Below, piece after piece: positions 17,326 through 25,367 of a stretch of 50,228 nucleotides of DNA (the first letter of the stretch is position 1; every line of letters begins with the position of its first letter). The stretch lies in contig DUMB01000050.1 of assembly GCA_012840085.1 (NCBI GenBank), positions 1-50,228 of the forward strand, in the 5' to 3' direction. The position numbers were made by a program, and so were the translations under genes. Source of the DNA: Clostridiaceae bacterium. Lineage in GTDB: Bacteria > Bacillota > Clostridia > Acetivibrionales > DUMB01. The notes beneath the pieces are model-generated. The model was given only the letters and a program-made list of their open reading frames with translations, ran no database searches and was not told where the DNA came from.

Positions 17326-18657
17326 TTAATCCTTCTTCAGATTTACAAATTTAGTATACTCTCCAAACCATCTAAGTTCAACCGTTCCCGTTGAACCGCT
17401 CCTATGCTTTGCAATAATAACCTCAGCAATGTTTTTCTTATCAGTATCAGGGTTGTAATAATCATCTCTGTAAAGGAACATTACCAGGTCGGCATCCTGC
17501 TCAATTGCTCCTGATTCCCTGAGGTCGCTGAGCATTGGCCTGTGATCAGATCTGGCTTCCGGTGCACGGCTCAGCTGAGAAAGAGTAATTACGGGAATAT
17601 TTATTTCCTTTGCAAGTATTTTAAGAGATCTTGAAATCTCAGATATCTCTTGCTGTCTGCTTTCTGCCTTGCCTCTTGACTGCATCAGCTGGAGGTAGTC
17701 AATTACAACAAGCCCCAGTCCCTTCTCAAGTTTCAGCCTCCTGCACTTGGCCCGAATGTCCATAACCGATAAACCCGGTGTATCATCTATATAAATCGGA
17801 GCCTCGGATAACGGTCCAAGGGCGCGGGCCATCTTTTGCCAATCATCATCTTCCAGTTTTCCTATCTTCATCTTATGGCTGTCTATCATTACCTCGCTGC
17901 ACAGTATCCTGTTCACAAGCTGCTCTTTTGACATTTCAAGGCTGAATATGGCAACAGGAATTTTGCTATGTATGGCTGCATGCTGTGCAATATTTAATGC
18001 AAAAGAAGTTTTCCCCATCGCCGGTCTTGCCGCTATAAGTATCAAATCTGAATTCTGCAGGCCTGCCGTTTTATAGTCCAGGTCCGTGAATCCCGTTGGT
18101 ATTCCGGTAATAAATCCTTTTTTATTGTATAGTTCCTCCAGGCGGTTGAAAGTATCTACAAGGACATCCTTAATATGTGAAAATCCCTGGGTATTCCTTC
18201 CCTGTATTATGTCAAAAATACTTTTTTCTGCCCTGTCAAGCAGTATGGATACTTCTTCGGAAGCCTCATACCCCATGCTGATAATCTCTGAAGATGTCTT
18301 TATGAGCTTCCTCAAAAGAGCTTTCTCTTCAACAATTCCGGCATAATGCTTTGCATTGGCGGTAGTTGGAACTGAAGTAGCGATATTTGTCAGATATTCC
18401 AGGCCGCCAACGTTTTCAAGTGTTCCTCTCAGTTTAAGCTGTTCTGACACTGTTATCAGGTCAATTGGTTCTGCTTTTTGAAAAAGGTCCATAATTGCAT
18501 CATAGATTTCTCTATGATCTTCCCTGTAAAAATCTTCAGTTTTTAATATTTCAGCTATTCCGGGAACAACTTCTTTGTCTAAAAGCAAGCACCCCAGAAC
18601 CGACTGCTCGGCCTCTATGCTGTGAGGTGGTACCCTTCCCAATGAGGTAATATCCAT
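17326..18657 (-). CDS. dnaB: Replicative DNA helicase DnaB
   Basis: Hexameric 5'-3' helicase that unwinds the replication fork (called dnaC in Bacillus). The N-terminal DnaB domain begins VPPHSIEAEQSVLGCLLLD. The RecA-like domain has Walker A LIAARPAMGKTSFALN near residue 205, Walker B GLVVIDYLQLM near 310, and the conserved LSQLSRAPEARSDHRPMLSD and ESGAIEQDADLVMFLYRDD segments. 443 residues, no intein or truncation. Its ribosome site GGAG overlaps the rplI stop, giving rplI-dnaB coupling as in many Firmicutes. Confidence 0.98.
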   Translation of the reverse strand: MDITSLGRVPPHSIEAEQSVLGCLLLDKEVVPGIAEILKTEDFYREDHREIYDAIMDLFQKAEPIDLITVSEQLKLRGTLENVGGLEYLTNIATSVPTTANAKHYAGIVEEKALLRKLIKTSSEIISMGYEASEEVSILLDRAEKSIFDIIQGRNTQGFSHIKDVLVDTFNRLEELYNKKGFITGIPTGFTDLDYKTAGLQNSDLILIAARPAMGKTSFALNIAQHAAIHSKIPVAIFSLEMSKEQLVNRILCSEVMIDSHKMKIGKLEDDDWQKMARALGPLSEAPIYIDDTPGLSVMDIRAKCRRLKLEKGLGLVVIDYLQLMQSRGKAESRQQEISEISRSLKILAKEINIPVITLSQLSRAPEARSDHRPMLSDLRESGAIEQDADLVMFLYRDDYYNPDTDKKNIAEVIIAKHRSGSTGTVELRWFGEYTKFVNLKKD

Positions 18658-18664
18658 AATTATT

Positions 18665-19111
18665 CTACTCCTGCTCCACTTTTACATTTAATTTTGCACT
18701 TATTTCCGGGTATAACTTCACCTCAACATCGCAGGTTCCTAAAGCTCTTATCGGTTCCGGCATATTGAATTTCTTTTTGTCTATATCTATTTTGTAATCA
18801 CTTTTTAATTTGTCGGAAATGTCCTTACTGGTTATGGAACCAAACAATTTTCCGTTCTCTCCGGCCTTCGCCTTAATTACAACTGTAATGCTTTTAAGCT
18901 TTTCCGCCAATTCTCTGGCCTTTGCCTTTTCTTTTTCCTTTTTGGCACTCTCAGCTTCCTTACGGGCCTTCATTATATTCACATTTTCTGCGGTAGCCTC
19001 AACCGCAAGTCCCCTTGGGAAAAGAAAATTACGGGCATAGCCATCCTTTACCTCAACCATTTCCCCCTTTTTTCCTGTTCCCTTGACATCTTCTTTTAAA
19101 ATAACCTTCAT
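18665..19111 (-). CDS. rplI: 50S ribosomal protein L9
   Basis: Binds 23S rRNA at the base of the L1 stalk. ATG 19111 ([20 protein letters not shown]) has GGAGGA 8-9 bases upstream; the ATG at 19138 in the same frame would add nine non-L9 residues encoded by that ribosome site. 148 residues, the standard length, with [17 protein letters not shown] near residue 23 and a long charged linker helix ([17 protein letters not shown]) joining the C-terminal domain. Between gdpP and dnaB, a conserved neighbourhood. Confidence 0.98.
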   Translation of the reverse strand: MKVILKEDVKGTGKKGEMVEVKDGYARNFLFPRGLAVEATAENVNIMKARKEAESAKKEKEKAKARELAEKLKSITVVIKAKAGENGKLFGSITSKDISDKLKSDYKIDIDKKKFNMPEPIRALGTCDVEVKLYPEISAKLNVKVEQE

Positions 19112-19138
19112 AGATCTATTCCTCCAAAATTCCGGCAT

Positions 19139-21151
19139 CTACTGCCTGTCATTGTTATTCACTTCATCCATATATTCAATTATAACATATTTTAACCTTT
19201 CTCTTGCATCTTCCAATGAAATTCCCTGGAGCTGCGCTCCGGCTACGGAAAGGTGGCCTCCCCCACCCAGTTTCTCCAGTATCATTTGTACGTTAATTTC
19301 TCCAAGAGACCTTCCGCTTATAAACACTTCTCCATTGACGCTGCACAGTACGAAAGCTGCTGCAATTCCTGCAAGATTAAGCAGTTCGTCGGCTGCTTTC
19401 GCCGCAATGAGCTGTGCATTTTTGGTATTTGGAGGGCATACGGAAACTGCAATGTTATCCCTCATTATTTCAGCTTCTCTGACAACGCCAGACATGGTCA
19501 GGTAGGTCTCAAGATCGTTCTGGAACAACTGCCGTATGGCTACAGTGTCAACTCCCTGCCTTCTAAGGTACGAAGCGGCTTCAAAAGTTCTGACACCTGT
19601 CTTGAAGGTAAAGTTTTTCGTATCAACTACTATTCCTGCAAAAAGCGCCTCTGCTTCAAGGGGTTTCAGCCTTAATTTATCGTCAACATACTGAAGCACC
19701 TCGGTGACAAGTTCACATGTAGAAGAAGCATAGGTTTCCTGGTATACGAGTACCGCATCCTGTATAAATTCTGCTCCTTTTCTGTGGTGGTCAATAACCA
19801 CAACCTGCTTTGTTCTCTCAAGCAGCTCAGGAGCTTCGGTAAAGCTTGGCTTGAAAGTATCTACAACAACCAGGAGCGTCTTTTCGTTAATTCTGGCAAT
19901 AGCTTCATTCGTTGTGATAAAGAGGTCTTCATATTCCCCGCTTTCGTTCAGCCTGTTAATGATGTTGTTAATGGTGGGATTTGACCGGTTCAATACAATG
20001 TGCACATCCTTATCCCTGCTTTTTGCAATACGGTATACACCAAGAGCCGCTCCGAGAGAATCCACATCTCCGTGTTCATGTCCCATTATCATTACATTCG
20101 GAGACTGGTCAATCAGTTCCCTCAAAGCATAAGCAATAACTCTTGCCTTCACTCTTGTTCTTTTTTCCAGTTCTCTCGTCTTACCCCCATAGAAACTAAA
20201 ACTGTCACCGTTTTTAACAACAACCTGGTCACCGCCTCTTCCCAGAGCAATATCTATTGAAGCTGCGGCAAACCTGAAGTTCTCTGCCAGAGAACTTCCG
20301 TTTATACCAAACCCAATGCTCAATGTGACAGGTATTTTATTTCCTATATTAATTTCTTTCACACTGTCAAGTATTTCAAATTTTTTCTCTTCAAACTCTT
20401 TCAGGTATTTATACTCAAAGATAAAGAGGTACTTGTCTCTCTCATACCTTTTCAGAATGCCCCCTGTATTGCCTGTCCACTGCACCAGTTTTGTATCTAT
20501 CTCAGCAAGAACTTTAGGCTTTACAGGGTCCTCCATGCTCTGCATCAGGTCATCATAGTTATCAAGCACAATTATACCCACTGCAACCTTTTCTTCATAG
20601 TATTTCTTCTTTAAATTGACAAATTCGGTATTCTCAATAAAATACAGAAGAAGAATATAGCTTTCGGTATCTGCTTTACTGTCTGTTTTCACAAAATTCC
20701 CAATTACGTTATAACATCTGTCTTTTATACATACCTGTCTGGATATTCTGGCGGGCTCCTTTACAAAGCTGTCGGGATTTAACCCGGGAATGAATGCACT
20801 GAGCGTCTTTTCAAGAATGTTCTCTCCGTCAAAAATATTTCTAAAGGACGAATTATACCATATAATAGTCCCATCCAATTCAACAACAACAAGCGGCAAG
20901 GGTGAATTGAGCAATGTATCCTTTGTTGCCGAATCTATATTTAGCGTGAGATATTCAATATATTTTGTAATTTCGCGCTGTCTTCTGTAATTTGAAATGA
21001 AGTAATGATATAACAGAATTGCCATTAGCGCTATACCGGGTATAGCAACCTTCCAGTTCAAGATGGCTATAACCACGACAAGCAAAAAAATTATCCATAT
21101 ATAAAAGCTGGCGCGGGGTATTAGAATACCTGAAAACTTTTTATTATTCAT
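19139..21151 (-). CDS. gdpP: Cyclic-di-AMP phosphodiesterase GdpP
   Basis: Membrane enzyme hydrolysing c-di-AMP, a regulator of potassium, osmotic and cell-wall balance. Two N-terminal membrane spans (about residues 13-29 and 31-50), a PAS-like domain (LVVVELDGTIIWYNSSF), then a degenerate GGDEF domain in which the signature reads GRGGDQVVV, and a C-terminal DHH/DHHA1 phosphodiesterase. The metal-binding motifs are intact: MIMGHEHGDVDSLGAALG, VVVDTFKPSF, VVIDHHRKG, and the DHHA1 GGGGHLSVAGAQL. 670 residues, full length. Directly followed by rplI (28 bp), as in Bacillus, where the gene is known as yybT. Confidence 0.96.
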   Translation of the reverse strand: MNNKKFSGILIPRASFYIWIIFLLVVVIAILNWKVAIPGIALMAILLYHYFISNYRRQREITKYIEYLTLNIDSATKDTLLNSPLPLVVVELDGTIIWYNSSFRNIFDGENILEKTLSAFIPGLNPDSFVKEPARISRQVCIKDRCYNVIGNFVKTDSKADTESYILLLYFIENTEFVNLKKKYYEEKVAVGIIVLDNYDDLMQSMEDPVKPKVLAEIDTKLVQWTGNTGGILKRYERDKYLFIFEYKYLKEFEEKKFEILDSVKEINIGNKIPVTLSIGFGINGSSLAENFRFAAASIDIALGRGGDQVVVKNGDSFSFYGGKTRELEKRTRVKARVIAYALRELIDQSPNVMIMGHEHGDVDSLGAALGVYRIAKSRDKDVHIVLNRSNPTINNIINRLNESGEYEDLFITTNEAIARINEKTLLVVVDTFKPSFTEAPELLERTKQVVVIDHHRKGAEFIQDAVLVYQETYASSTCELVTEVLQYVDDKLRLKPLEAEALFAGIVVDTKNFTFKTGVRTFEAASYLRRQGVDTVAIRQLFQNDLETYLTMSGVVREAEIMRDNIAVSVCPPNTKNAQLIAAKAADELLNLAGIAAAFVLCSVNGEVFISGRSLGEINVQMILEKLGGGGHLSVAGAQLQGISLEDARERLKYVIIEYMDEVNNNDRQ

Positions 21152-21187
21152 AATCGCTCATCAATCGGTTTCTAGAGACCTCTGTCA

Positions 21188-21526
21188 TTATCTGTTTTTA
21201 TTTCTTGAGCTGTTTAGATGCTTTGCCAGTTCCGACAAATCTCCATAATGCTTCTCCACATCATGGCTTTCAAGCAACCCCAGCTTAATTTTGTTGTCTA
21301 TTTTCAGCTCTATGGCATTATAGCTTATACCCAGACGTTTTCCGAGCAAATAGCTGATTAATATAATGTTTGAGAGGGTCTCTGAAATCGAATCATGAAC
21401 CTCCTCCCTCATTCCGTTAATCAATAATTTAAACAGGCTGGAAACGTCCTCTAACAGCTCGCTTTTCAGCCATTCAATTATTTTTATATTTCGTGTTATA
21501 TCAATCTCTTTATCAAAGAAAGCCAT
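21188..21526 (-). CDS. MazG-like family protein
   Basis: 112 residues with GGAG upstream of ATG 21526. The sequence is all-helical, and the segment LLINGMREEVHDSISETLSNIILISYLLGKRLGI resembles the four-helix MazG/dUTPase fold. It lacks the clear EExxE-12-D metal-binding arrangement of catalytic MazG proteins, so nucleotide pyrophosphatase activity is doubtful. Small MazG-like proteins beside gdpP occur in clostridia; the role is unknown. It is 36 bp upstream of gdpP and probably cotranscribed. Confidence 0.75.
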   Translation of the reverse strand: MAFFDKEIDITRNIKIIEWLKSELLEDVSSLFKLLINGMREEVHDSISETLSNIILISYLLGKRLGISYNAIELKIDNKIKLGLLESHDVEKHYGDLSELAKHLNSSRNKNR

Positions 21527-21679
21527 ACGACCACTCCAGCATAAATTTCCATAACATTATATCATATAACCGCCAGAATTGTTGAATTTCCCGCCGCCTC
21601 TCATCTGACAAAATTTTCGGCTTTCTCCAACTACCTTTTCTGAAATACCCACAGACCAATATATTTATATTTCCCAAGA

Positions 21680-22507
21680 TTATTTTCCATATCTGGGATA
21701 AGAGCCCAGAAATTTAAAAAAGGACGTCTTCCTTTTGACCATTGTAATAGCATCTCTTACATCTGCATCTTCAATATGGCCTTCAATGTCCACAAAAAAT
21801 ATGTAATTCCCAAGCCGGCTCTTTGCCGGTCTGGATTCTATTCTGGTCATATTTATATCCCACAGGTTAAATATGTCCAATATCCTGTAAAGGCTTCCCG
21901 GCTTGTCTTCTGTTGAAAATACAAGTGATGTCTTGTCAAATCCGCTTCTTTTTCCGCTTTCCTTCGACAGCACTACAAATCTTGTACTGTTATTATCGGT
22001 ATCCTGTATATTGCTCGCAGCCACCTCAAGTCCATAGACTTTTGCAGCCGATATGGAAGCAATGGCAGCACAGTCTCCTTCTCCTCCGGCAACTTCACTT
22101 GCAGCCTCGGCCGTGCTGTACGAATACTTTAAAATAGCGTTTGGAAAATGTTTATTTATAAAATTCCTGCACTGGCCAAAAGGCTGTGGATGGGAAATTA
22201 TATACCTGATACCTTCTATTTGTGCACCCTTCTTTATTAATAAATGCTGATTTACCTGTATTAATATCTCAGCCTTTATTTTCAGATCAACATCAAAAGC
22301 AAGCATATCCATTGTTGCATTAACGGCACCTTCAATGGAATTTTCAATCGGAACAACAGCTTCATCAATACTTCCGGTCTCCACAGCATGAAGCATGTCA
22401 GATATAGTGCCAAAATCAAAAGCTGTATGAATTTTATTTCCCACATACTCTTCAAGGGCTTCCTGGGAAAAAGTCCCCTTTGGTCCCAAATAACCTATTC
22501 TAAGCAT
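21680..22507 (-). CDS. pheA: Prephenate dehydratase
   Basis: Converts prephenate to phenylpyruvate in phenylalanine synthesis. 275 residues: the catalytic domain runs from MLRIGYLGPKGTFSQEAL to about residue 180 and includes VVPIENSIEGAVNATMD and the hallmark STRFVVL; the C-terminal ACT domain (SLVFSTEDKPGSLYRILDIF) contains the ESRP phenylalanine-binding motif (RIESRPAKSRLG), so feedback inhibition by Phe is expected. There is no chorismate mutase fusion. No T-box or attenuator is visible upstream; the 129-bp gap to rpsR holds a hairpin. Confidence 0.97.
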   Translation of the reverse strand: MLRIGYLGPKGTFSQEALEEYVGNKIHTAFDFGTISDMLHAVETGSIDEAVVPIENSIEGAVNATMDMLAFDVDLKIKAEILIQVNQHLLIKKGAQIEGIRYIISHPQPFGQCRNFINKHFPNAILKYSYSTAEAASEVAGGEGDCAAIASISAAKVYGLEVAASNIQDTDNNSTRFVVLSKESGKRSGFDKTSLVFSTEDKPGSLYRILDIFNLWDINMTRIESRPAKSRLGNYIFFVDIEGHIEDADVRDAITMVKRKTSFFKFLGSYPRYGK

Positions 22508-22555
22508 CTGAACCTCTCATAAAATCATAAATGTGTTTTTATTCGGATTCCAGCA

Positions 22556-22605
22556 CTGACAGTAAAACCCTGCCTACGCGTTCTATAAGCAGGGTTGATT
22601 GTCAG
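22556..22605 (-). terminator. Hairpin terminator after rpsR
   Basis: On the minus strand, CTGACA...TGTCAG encloses AACCCTGC / GCAGGGTT followed by TTTTAC. It lies 31 bp past the rpsR stop and separates the ribosomal operon from pheA. The T run is short, so termination may be partial. Confidence 0.6.
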
Positions 22606-22636
22606 AAAAAAATCAAATTGCCAATGAAATCATAAT

Positions 22637-22918
22637 TTATTCTGCTGTATAAGGCAGCAACGCAATGTGTCTTGCCCTCTTAATAGCAACTGTGAGCTGT
22701 CTCTGATGCTTTGCACAGTTACCGGATATCCTTCTTGGGAGAATCTTTCCTCTTTCAGAAATATATTTTCTGAGCTTTGCTATATCTTTATAATCTATTT
22801 CAGTAACTTTATCTACACAAAAGGCGCACACTTTTTTTCTTGCTCTTCTCATTTTAGGGTTAACTTTGCTATCACCTTTGTCATGGTTGCCACCCTTTTC
22901 CTTTTTCGCATTTGCCAT
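22637..22918 (-). CDS. rpsR: 30S ribosomal protein S18
   Basis: Small-subunit protein that pairs with S6. 93 residues: a lysine-rich N-terminal extension of about 20 residues ([17 protein letters not shown]), then the S18 core with CAFC near residue 32 and the signature [20 protein letters not shown], ending [11 protein letters not shown]. The extension makes it longer than the usual 75-80. AGGAGG lies upstream of ATG 22918. Last gene of the rpsF-ssb-rpsR operon. Confidence 0.98.
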   Translation of the reverse strand: MANAKKEKGGNHDKGDSKVNPKMRRARKKVCAFCVDKVTEIDYKDIAKLRKYISERGKILPRRISGNCAKHQRQLTVAIKRARHIALLPYTAE

Positions 22919-22983
22919 GGCCTCAAAACGCCTCCTTCCTCTTCAAAACTCAATTTCTGTTCAGGCAATAAATAATGGGTTGG

Positions 22984-23418
22984 TCAGAACGGCAGTTCAT
23001 CATCGTCATCTACAGGATAGAAACCGTCAACCTGCTCATCATTCCTGCCATCAAAGGGTTCGAATGATTCAAATGGTTTTGAAGACCCGCTACTATTCTT
23101 TTTGCTGTCTGCAAAATACGCTTCCTCAGCGATAATCTCAGTCACGTAGTGCCTTTTCCCTTCATTGTCGTCCCACGTTCTTGTCTGTATCCTTCCTACG
23201 ACAGCAACCTGTTGACCTTTTTGAAAATACCTTCCGCAGAATTCAGCAAGTTTATTCCATGCAACAATAGGTATAAAATCTGTCTGCCTCTCTTCACCTT
23301 GTCTGGAAAAACGTCTGTCCACGGCAAGAGTAAAGCTGCAAACAGGTATATTATTAGTATTTGTATACCTTATCTCAGGGTCTCGTGTAAGCCTACCCAT
23401 TAAAATCGCCTTATTCAT
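22984..23418 (-). CDS. ssb: Single-stranded DNA-binding protein
   Basis: Tetrameric SSB for replication and repair. The OB-fold spans residues 1-105 (MNKAILMGRLTRDPEIRYT, FIPIVAWNKLAEFCGRYFQK, VVGRIQTRTWDDNEGKRHY); a short Ser/Asp-rich linker follows and the acidic tip DDDELPF that recruits partner proteins is intact. 144 residues. The ribosome site AAGGTGAT lies within the third unit of a small tandem array carried over from the rpsF 3' end. Confidence 0.98.
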   Translation of the reverse strand: MNKAILMGRLTRDPEIRYTNTNNIPVCSFTLAVDRRFSRQGEERQTDFIPIVAWNKLAEFCGRYFQKGQQVAVVGRIQTRTWDDNEGKRHYVTEIIAEEAYFADSKKNSSGSSKPFESFEPFDGRNDEQVDGFYPVDDDDELPF

Positions 23419-23427
23419 AAAATCACC

Positions 23428-23474
23428 TTAGTCCTTTTTAATATCTTAGTCCTTCTTAATTAGTCCTTCTTAAT
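23428..23474. repeat. Three-copy repeat across the rpsF stop codon
   Basis: Plus-strand TTAGTCCTTCTTAAT occurs at 23460-23474 and 23446-23460, and as TTAGTCCTTTTTAAT at 23428-23442. The first copy encodes the last residues (IKKD) and stop of rpsF; the last abuts the ssb ribosome site. Confidence 0.9.
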
Positions 23475-23750
23475 AATCAAATATTTAATTATCTCATCAG
23501 TAATCTTGAATATCCTCTCGAGCTCGCGTGGGAAATCGGAATCAGCACTGAAGTTAGCGAGTACATAATATCCTTCTGTCTTATCTTTGATTTTGTAAGC
23601 AAGCCTTCTCTTGCCCCATTCATCAATATTTTCAAGCTCTGCGGATGTTTCCAGTAAGTTCTTGAACTTGTCTACTATCGCTTTAGTGCCTTCCTCATCG
23701 AGATTAGGATTAATAATGAACAAAGCTTCGTATTTGTTTTTATTAGCCAA
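23460..23750 (-). CDS. rpsF: 30S ribosomal protein S6
   Basis: Small-subunit protein binding S18 and 16S rRNA. 96 residues starting at TTG 23750 (ANKNKYEALFIINPNLDEEG) behind a strong GGAGGAGGTG site. The family segment NIDEWGKRRLAYKIKDKTEGYYVLANF is clear. First gene of rpsF-ssb-rpsR. The leader holds a sigma-A promoter (23848-23876) and a CCG-containing structure that may be the S6:S18 autoregulatory site. Confidence 0.98.
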   Translation of the reverse strand: MANKNKYEALFIINPNLDEEGTKAIVDKFKNLLETSAELENIDEWGKRRLAYKIKDKTEGYYVLANFSADSDFPRELERIFKITDEIIKYLIIKKD

Positions 23751-23766
23751 CTGACTTCACCTCCTC

Positions 23767-23801
23767 CCGGACTAAACGGCCCTGTAACACTAGTACAGAG
23801 C
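23767..23801 (-). promoter_or_regulatory. Candidate S6:S18 autoregulatory leader motif
   Basis: Minus-strand RNA CUGUA-CUAGUGU-UACAG forms a hairpin, followed by GGGCCGUUUAGUCCGG just before the rpsF ribosome site. Bacterial rpsF leaders often carry a stem with a conserved CCG bulge that binds the S6:S18 complex. The match here is by eye and the fold was not computed. Confidence 0.45.
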
Positions 23802-23847
23802 AAGGATCGAATGTAATTATTACAATTAACTCCTTTTCAAGTTAGTA

Positions 23848-23876
23848 ATTTTATCATACATAATAAAATTCCACAA
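23848..23876 (-). promoter_or_regulatory. Sigma-A promoter of rpsF operon
   Basis: TTGTGG (23876-23871), 17-nt spacer, TAAAAT (23853-23848) on the minus strand with an extended -10 TG one base before it. Transcription would start about 90 bp upstream of rpsF. Confidence 0.7.
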
Positions 23877-23986
23877 GGGGGAATTTTCACAATTGCTCTA
23901 TACCAACAGGATGGTTTCAATTATCAAAAACTCCTCCTGCCGCATCCGTCTTCCGCCGCGCTAGTCATTTCTATCACATATCTTAC

Positions 23987-24015
23987 TTGTCTTATCTGGA
24001 TAGTTATTGTATACT
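23987..24015 (+). promoter_or_regulatory. Sigma-A promoter of manA with overlapping palindrome
   Basis: TTGTCT (23987-23992), 17-nt spacer, TATACT (24010-24015). The -10 lies inside the inverted repeat GTATACT-AA-AGTATAC (24009-24024), an operator-like palindrome. Initiation here gives a leader of about 200 nt that contains the large hairpin at 24046-24145. Confidence 0.6.
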
Positions 24016-24045
24016 AAAGTATACTTAATTTATTTTGCTGGCATC

Positions 24046-24145
24046 TTGTTGTGCCGGCATTTCGATAGCAAAAGTTTCGGGCTTAAGAGCTAATAAAACT
24101 GGTTCTGAACTCTCCGCAATGCTATCTCATTATCTGGCACAACAA
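24046..24145 (+). promoter_or_regulatory. 100-nt stem-loop in manA leader
   Basis: The outer arms TTGTTGTGCCGG (24046-24057) and CTGGCACAACAA (24134-24145) pair over 12 bp with one G-U; an inner pair GATAGCA (24064-24070) / TGCTATC (24120-24126) stacks inside, leaving a loop of about 50 nt. No T run follows. The outer arm is nearly identical to the glnA terminator stem at 38311-38370. It may be a cis-regulatory RNA, an mRNA stabiliser or a member of a dispersed repeat family. Confidence 0.6.
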
Positions 24146-24224
24146 ACCAAATTAATATTCAAATTAATATTAATAATATAGTATTATAAATAATACTTTA
24201 AATTATAATATGAGGTTGTGAAAT

Positions 24225-25289
24225 ATGTTTTATCCATTAAAGTTTATACCTGTTTACAAAAATTATATATGGGGCGGAAGAAATTTCGAGAAATTTGGAA
24301 GGGAACTTCCAGAAGGCATTTATGCTGAAAGCTGGGAGATCTCATGTCACCCTGACGGCGTAAGTGTTGTATCAAATGGTGAATTTTCAGGCATGTCCCT
24401 TCCTGAATTAATACAAAAGTTTGGAAGACAGCTTGTTGGAAACAGTCTTTCCGAAAAGGATGCAACAACATTTCCCCTTCTTGTAAAGTTTATAGATGCA
24501 AACGATAAATTATCCATTCAGGTTCATCCTGATGACAACTATGCTCTGTTACATGAAAATGAATATGGCAAAAATGAAACATGGTATGTAATTTATGCCA
24601 ACCCAGGATCAAAAATGGTATATGGGGTCAAGCCTGGTACTACAAAGGAAATTTTTGCAAAAGCCATATCAGAAAATAGCGTTGAGGAATACCTGAGATA
24701 CGTTGAAGTATTCCCGGGTGATGTGCTTAATGTACCTGCCGGTCTTTTGCATGCCATTGGCGAAGGTATAGTTCTTGCTGAAATACAGCAGAATTCAAAT
24801 TCTACTTACAGAGTATATGACTATAACAGGGTTGATAAAAACGGGAACAAAAGACCTCTGCACATACAGAAAGCTCTTGACGTAATAGATTTCGGCCTGT
24901 CCGCACGGATAGAAAAATCAAAAGGTCTTGAAATAAAGATTGGAAGCTGTTCCACTAAGAAATATTTGGTGGCAAACAAATATTACTCTATAGAGCTTTA
25001 TGATATACAAGAGAAAATTGAAGAAAATGCTGACGGAAGCAAGTTCTATATTTATGTATTCGTTGACGGTGGAGGAAAAATAAACTACGAGTCGGGAAGC
25101 ATCCAGGTTAAATGCGGTGAGTCAGTGCTTATCCCTGCTTCTATGGGACCTTACTCACTTGAAGGCAGTATGAAATTTATCAAATCGTACGTGCCTGAAA
25201 TAAAATCTGACATCATCGCACCATTAATGGCAGCAGGCTACTCCGAAGAAAGTATATCAGATATATGCAACTCCGGTGTCCTTTTTTAG
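24225..25289 (+). CDS. manA: Mannose-6-phosphate isomerase, class I type
   Basis: Zinc cupin enzyme interconverting fructose-6-phosphate and mannose-6-phosphate, feeding mannose use and nucleotide-sugar supply. 354 residues from ATG 24225 with GAGGT upstream. Family features: YIWGGRNFEKFG at the start, ESWEISCHPDG, the zinc/active-site segment FIDANDKLSIQVHPDDNYA near residue 85, and VPAGLLHAIGEGIVLAEIQQ near 170 followed by the YRVYDYNRVD motif. The C-terminal cupin half is present. It leads a plus-strand group with a diguanylate cyclase gene and glgB, and has a long structured leader. Substrate preference for mannose-6-P is family inference. Confidence 0.92.
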   Translation: MFYPLKFIPVYKNYIWGGRNFEKFGRELPEGIYAESWEISCHPDGVSVVSNGEFSGMSLPELIQKFGRQLVGNSLSEKDATTFPLLVKFIDANDKLSIQVHPDDNYALLHENEYGKNETWYVIYANPGSKMVYGVKPGTTKEIFAKAISENSVEEYLRYVEVFPGDVLNVPAGLLHAIGEGIVLAEIQQNSNSTYRVYDYNRVDKNGNKRPLHIQKALDVIDFGLSARIEKSKGLEIKIGSCSTKKYLVANKYYSIELYDIQEKIEENADGSKFYIYVFVDGGGKINYESGSIQVKCGESVLIPASMGPYSLEGSMKFIKSYVPEIKSDIIAPLMAAGYSEESISDICNSGVLF

Positions 25290-25328
25290 GAGACAATTCT
25301 CAACAGAGAATGCTTCTTCATTGCCATA

Positions 25329-25342
25329 GAACTGTCCCCGTT
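25329..25342. repeat. Half-arm copy of GGGACGG-type element
   Basis: GAACTGTCCCCGTT in the manA-GGDEF gap matches the right arm of the inverted repeat at 11691-11720 (AACCGTCCCCGTT) apart from one transition in the shared core. No partner arm is nearby, although GAACTGTC recurs just before the next ATG. It may be a remnant. Confidence 0.4.
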
Positions 25343-25367
25343 TATATATTGAAAGGGTCGAACTGTC

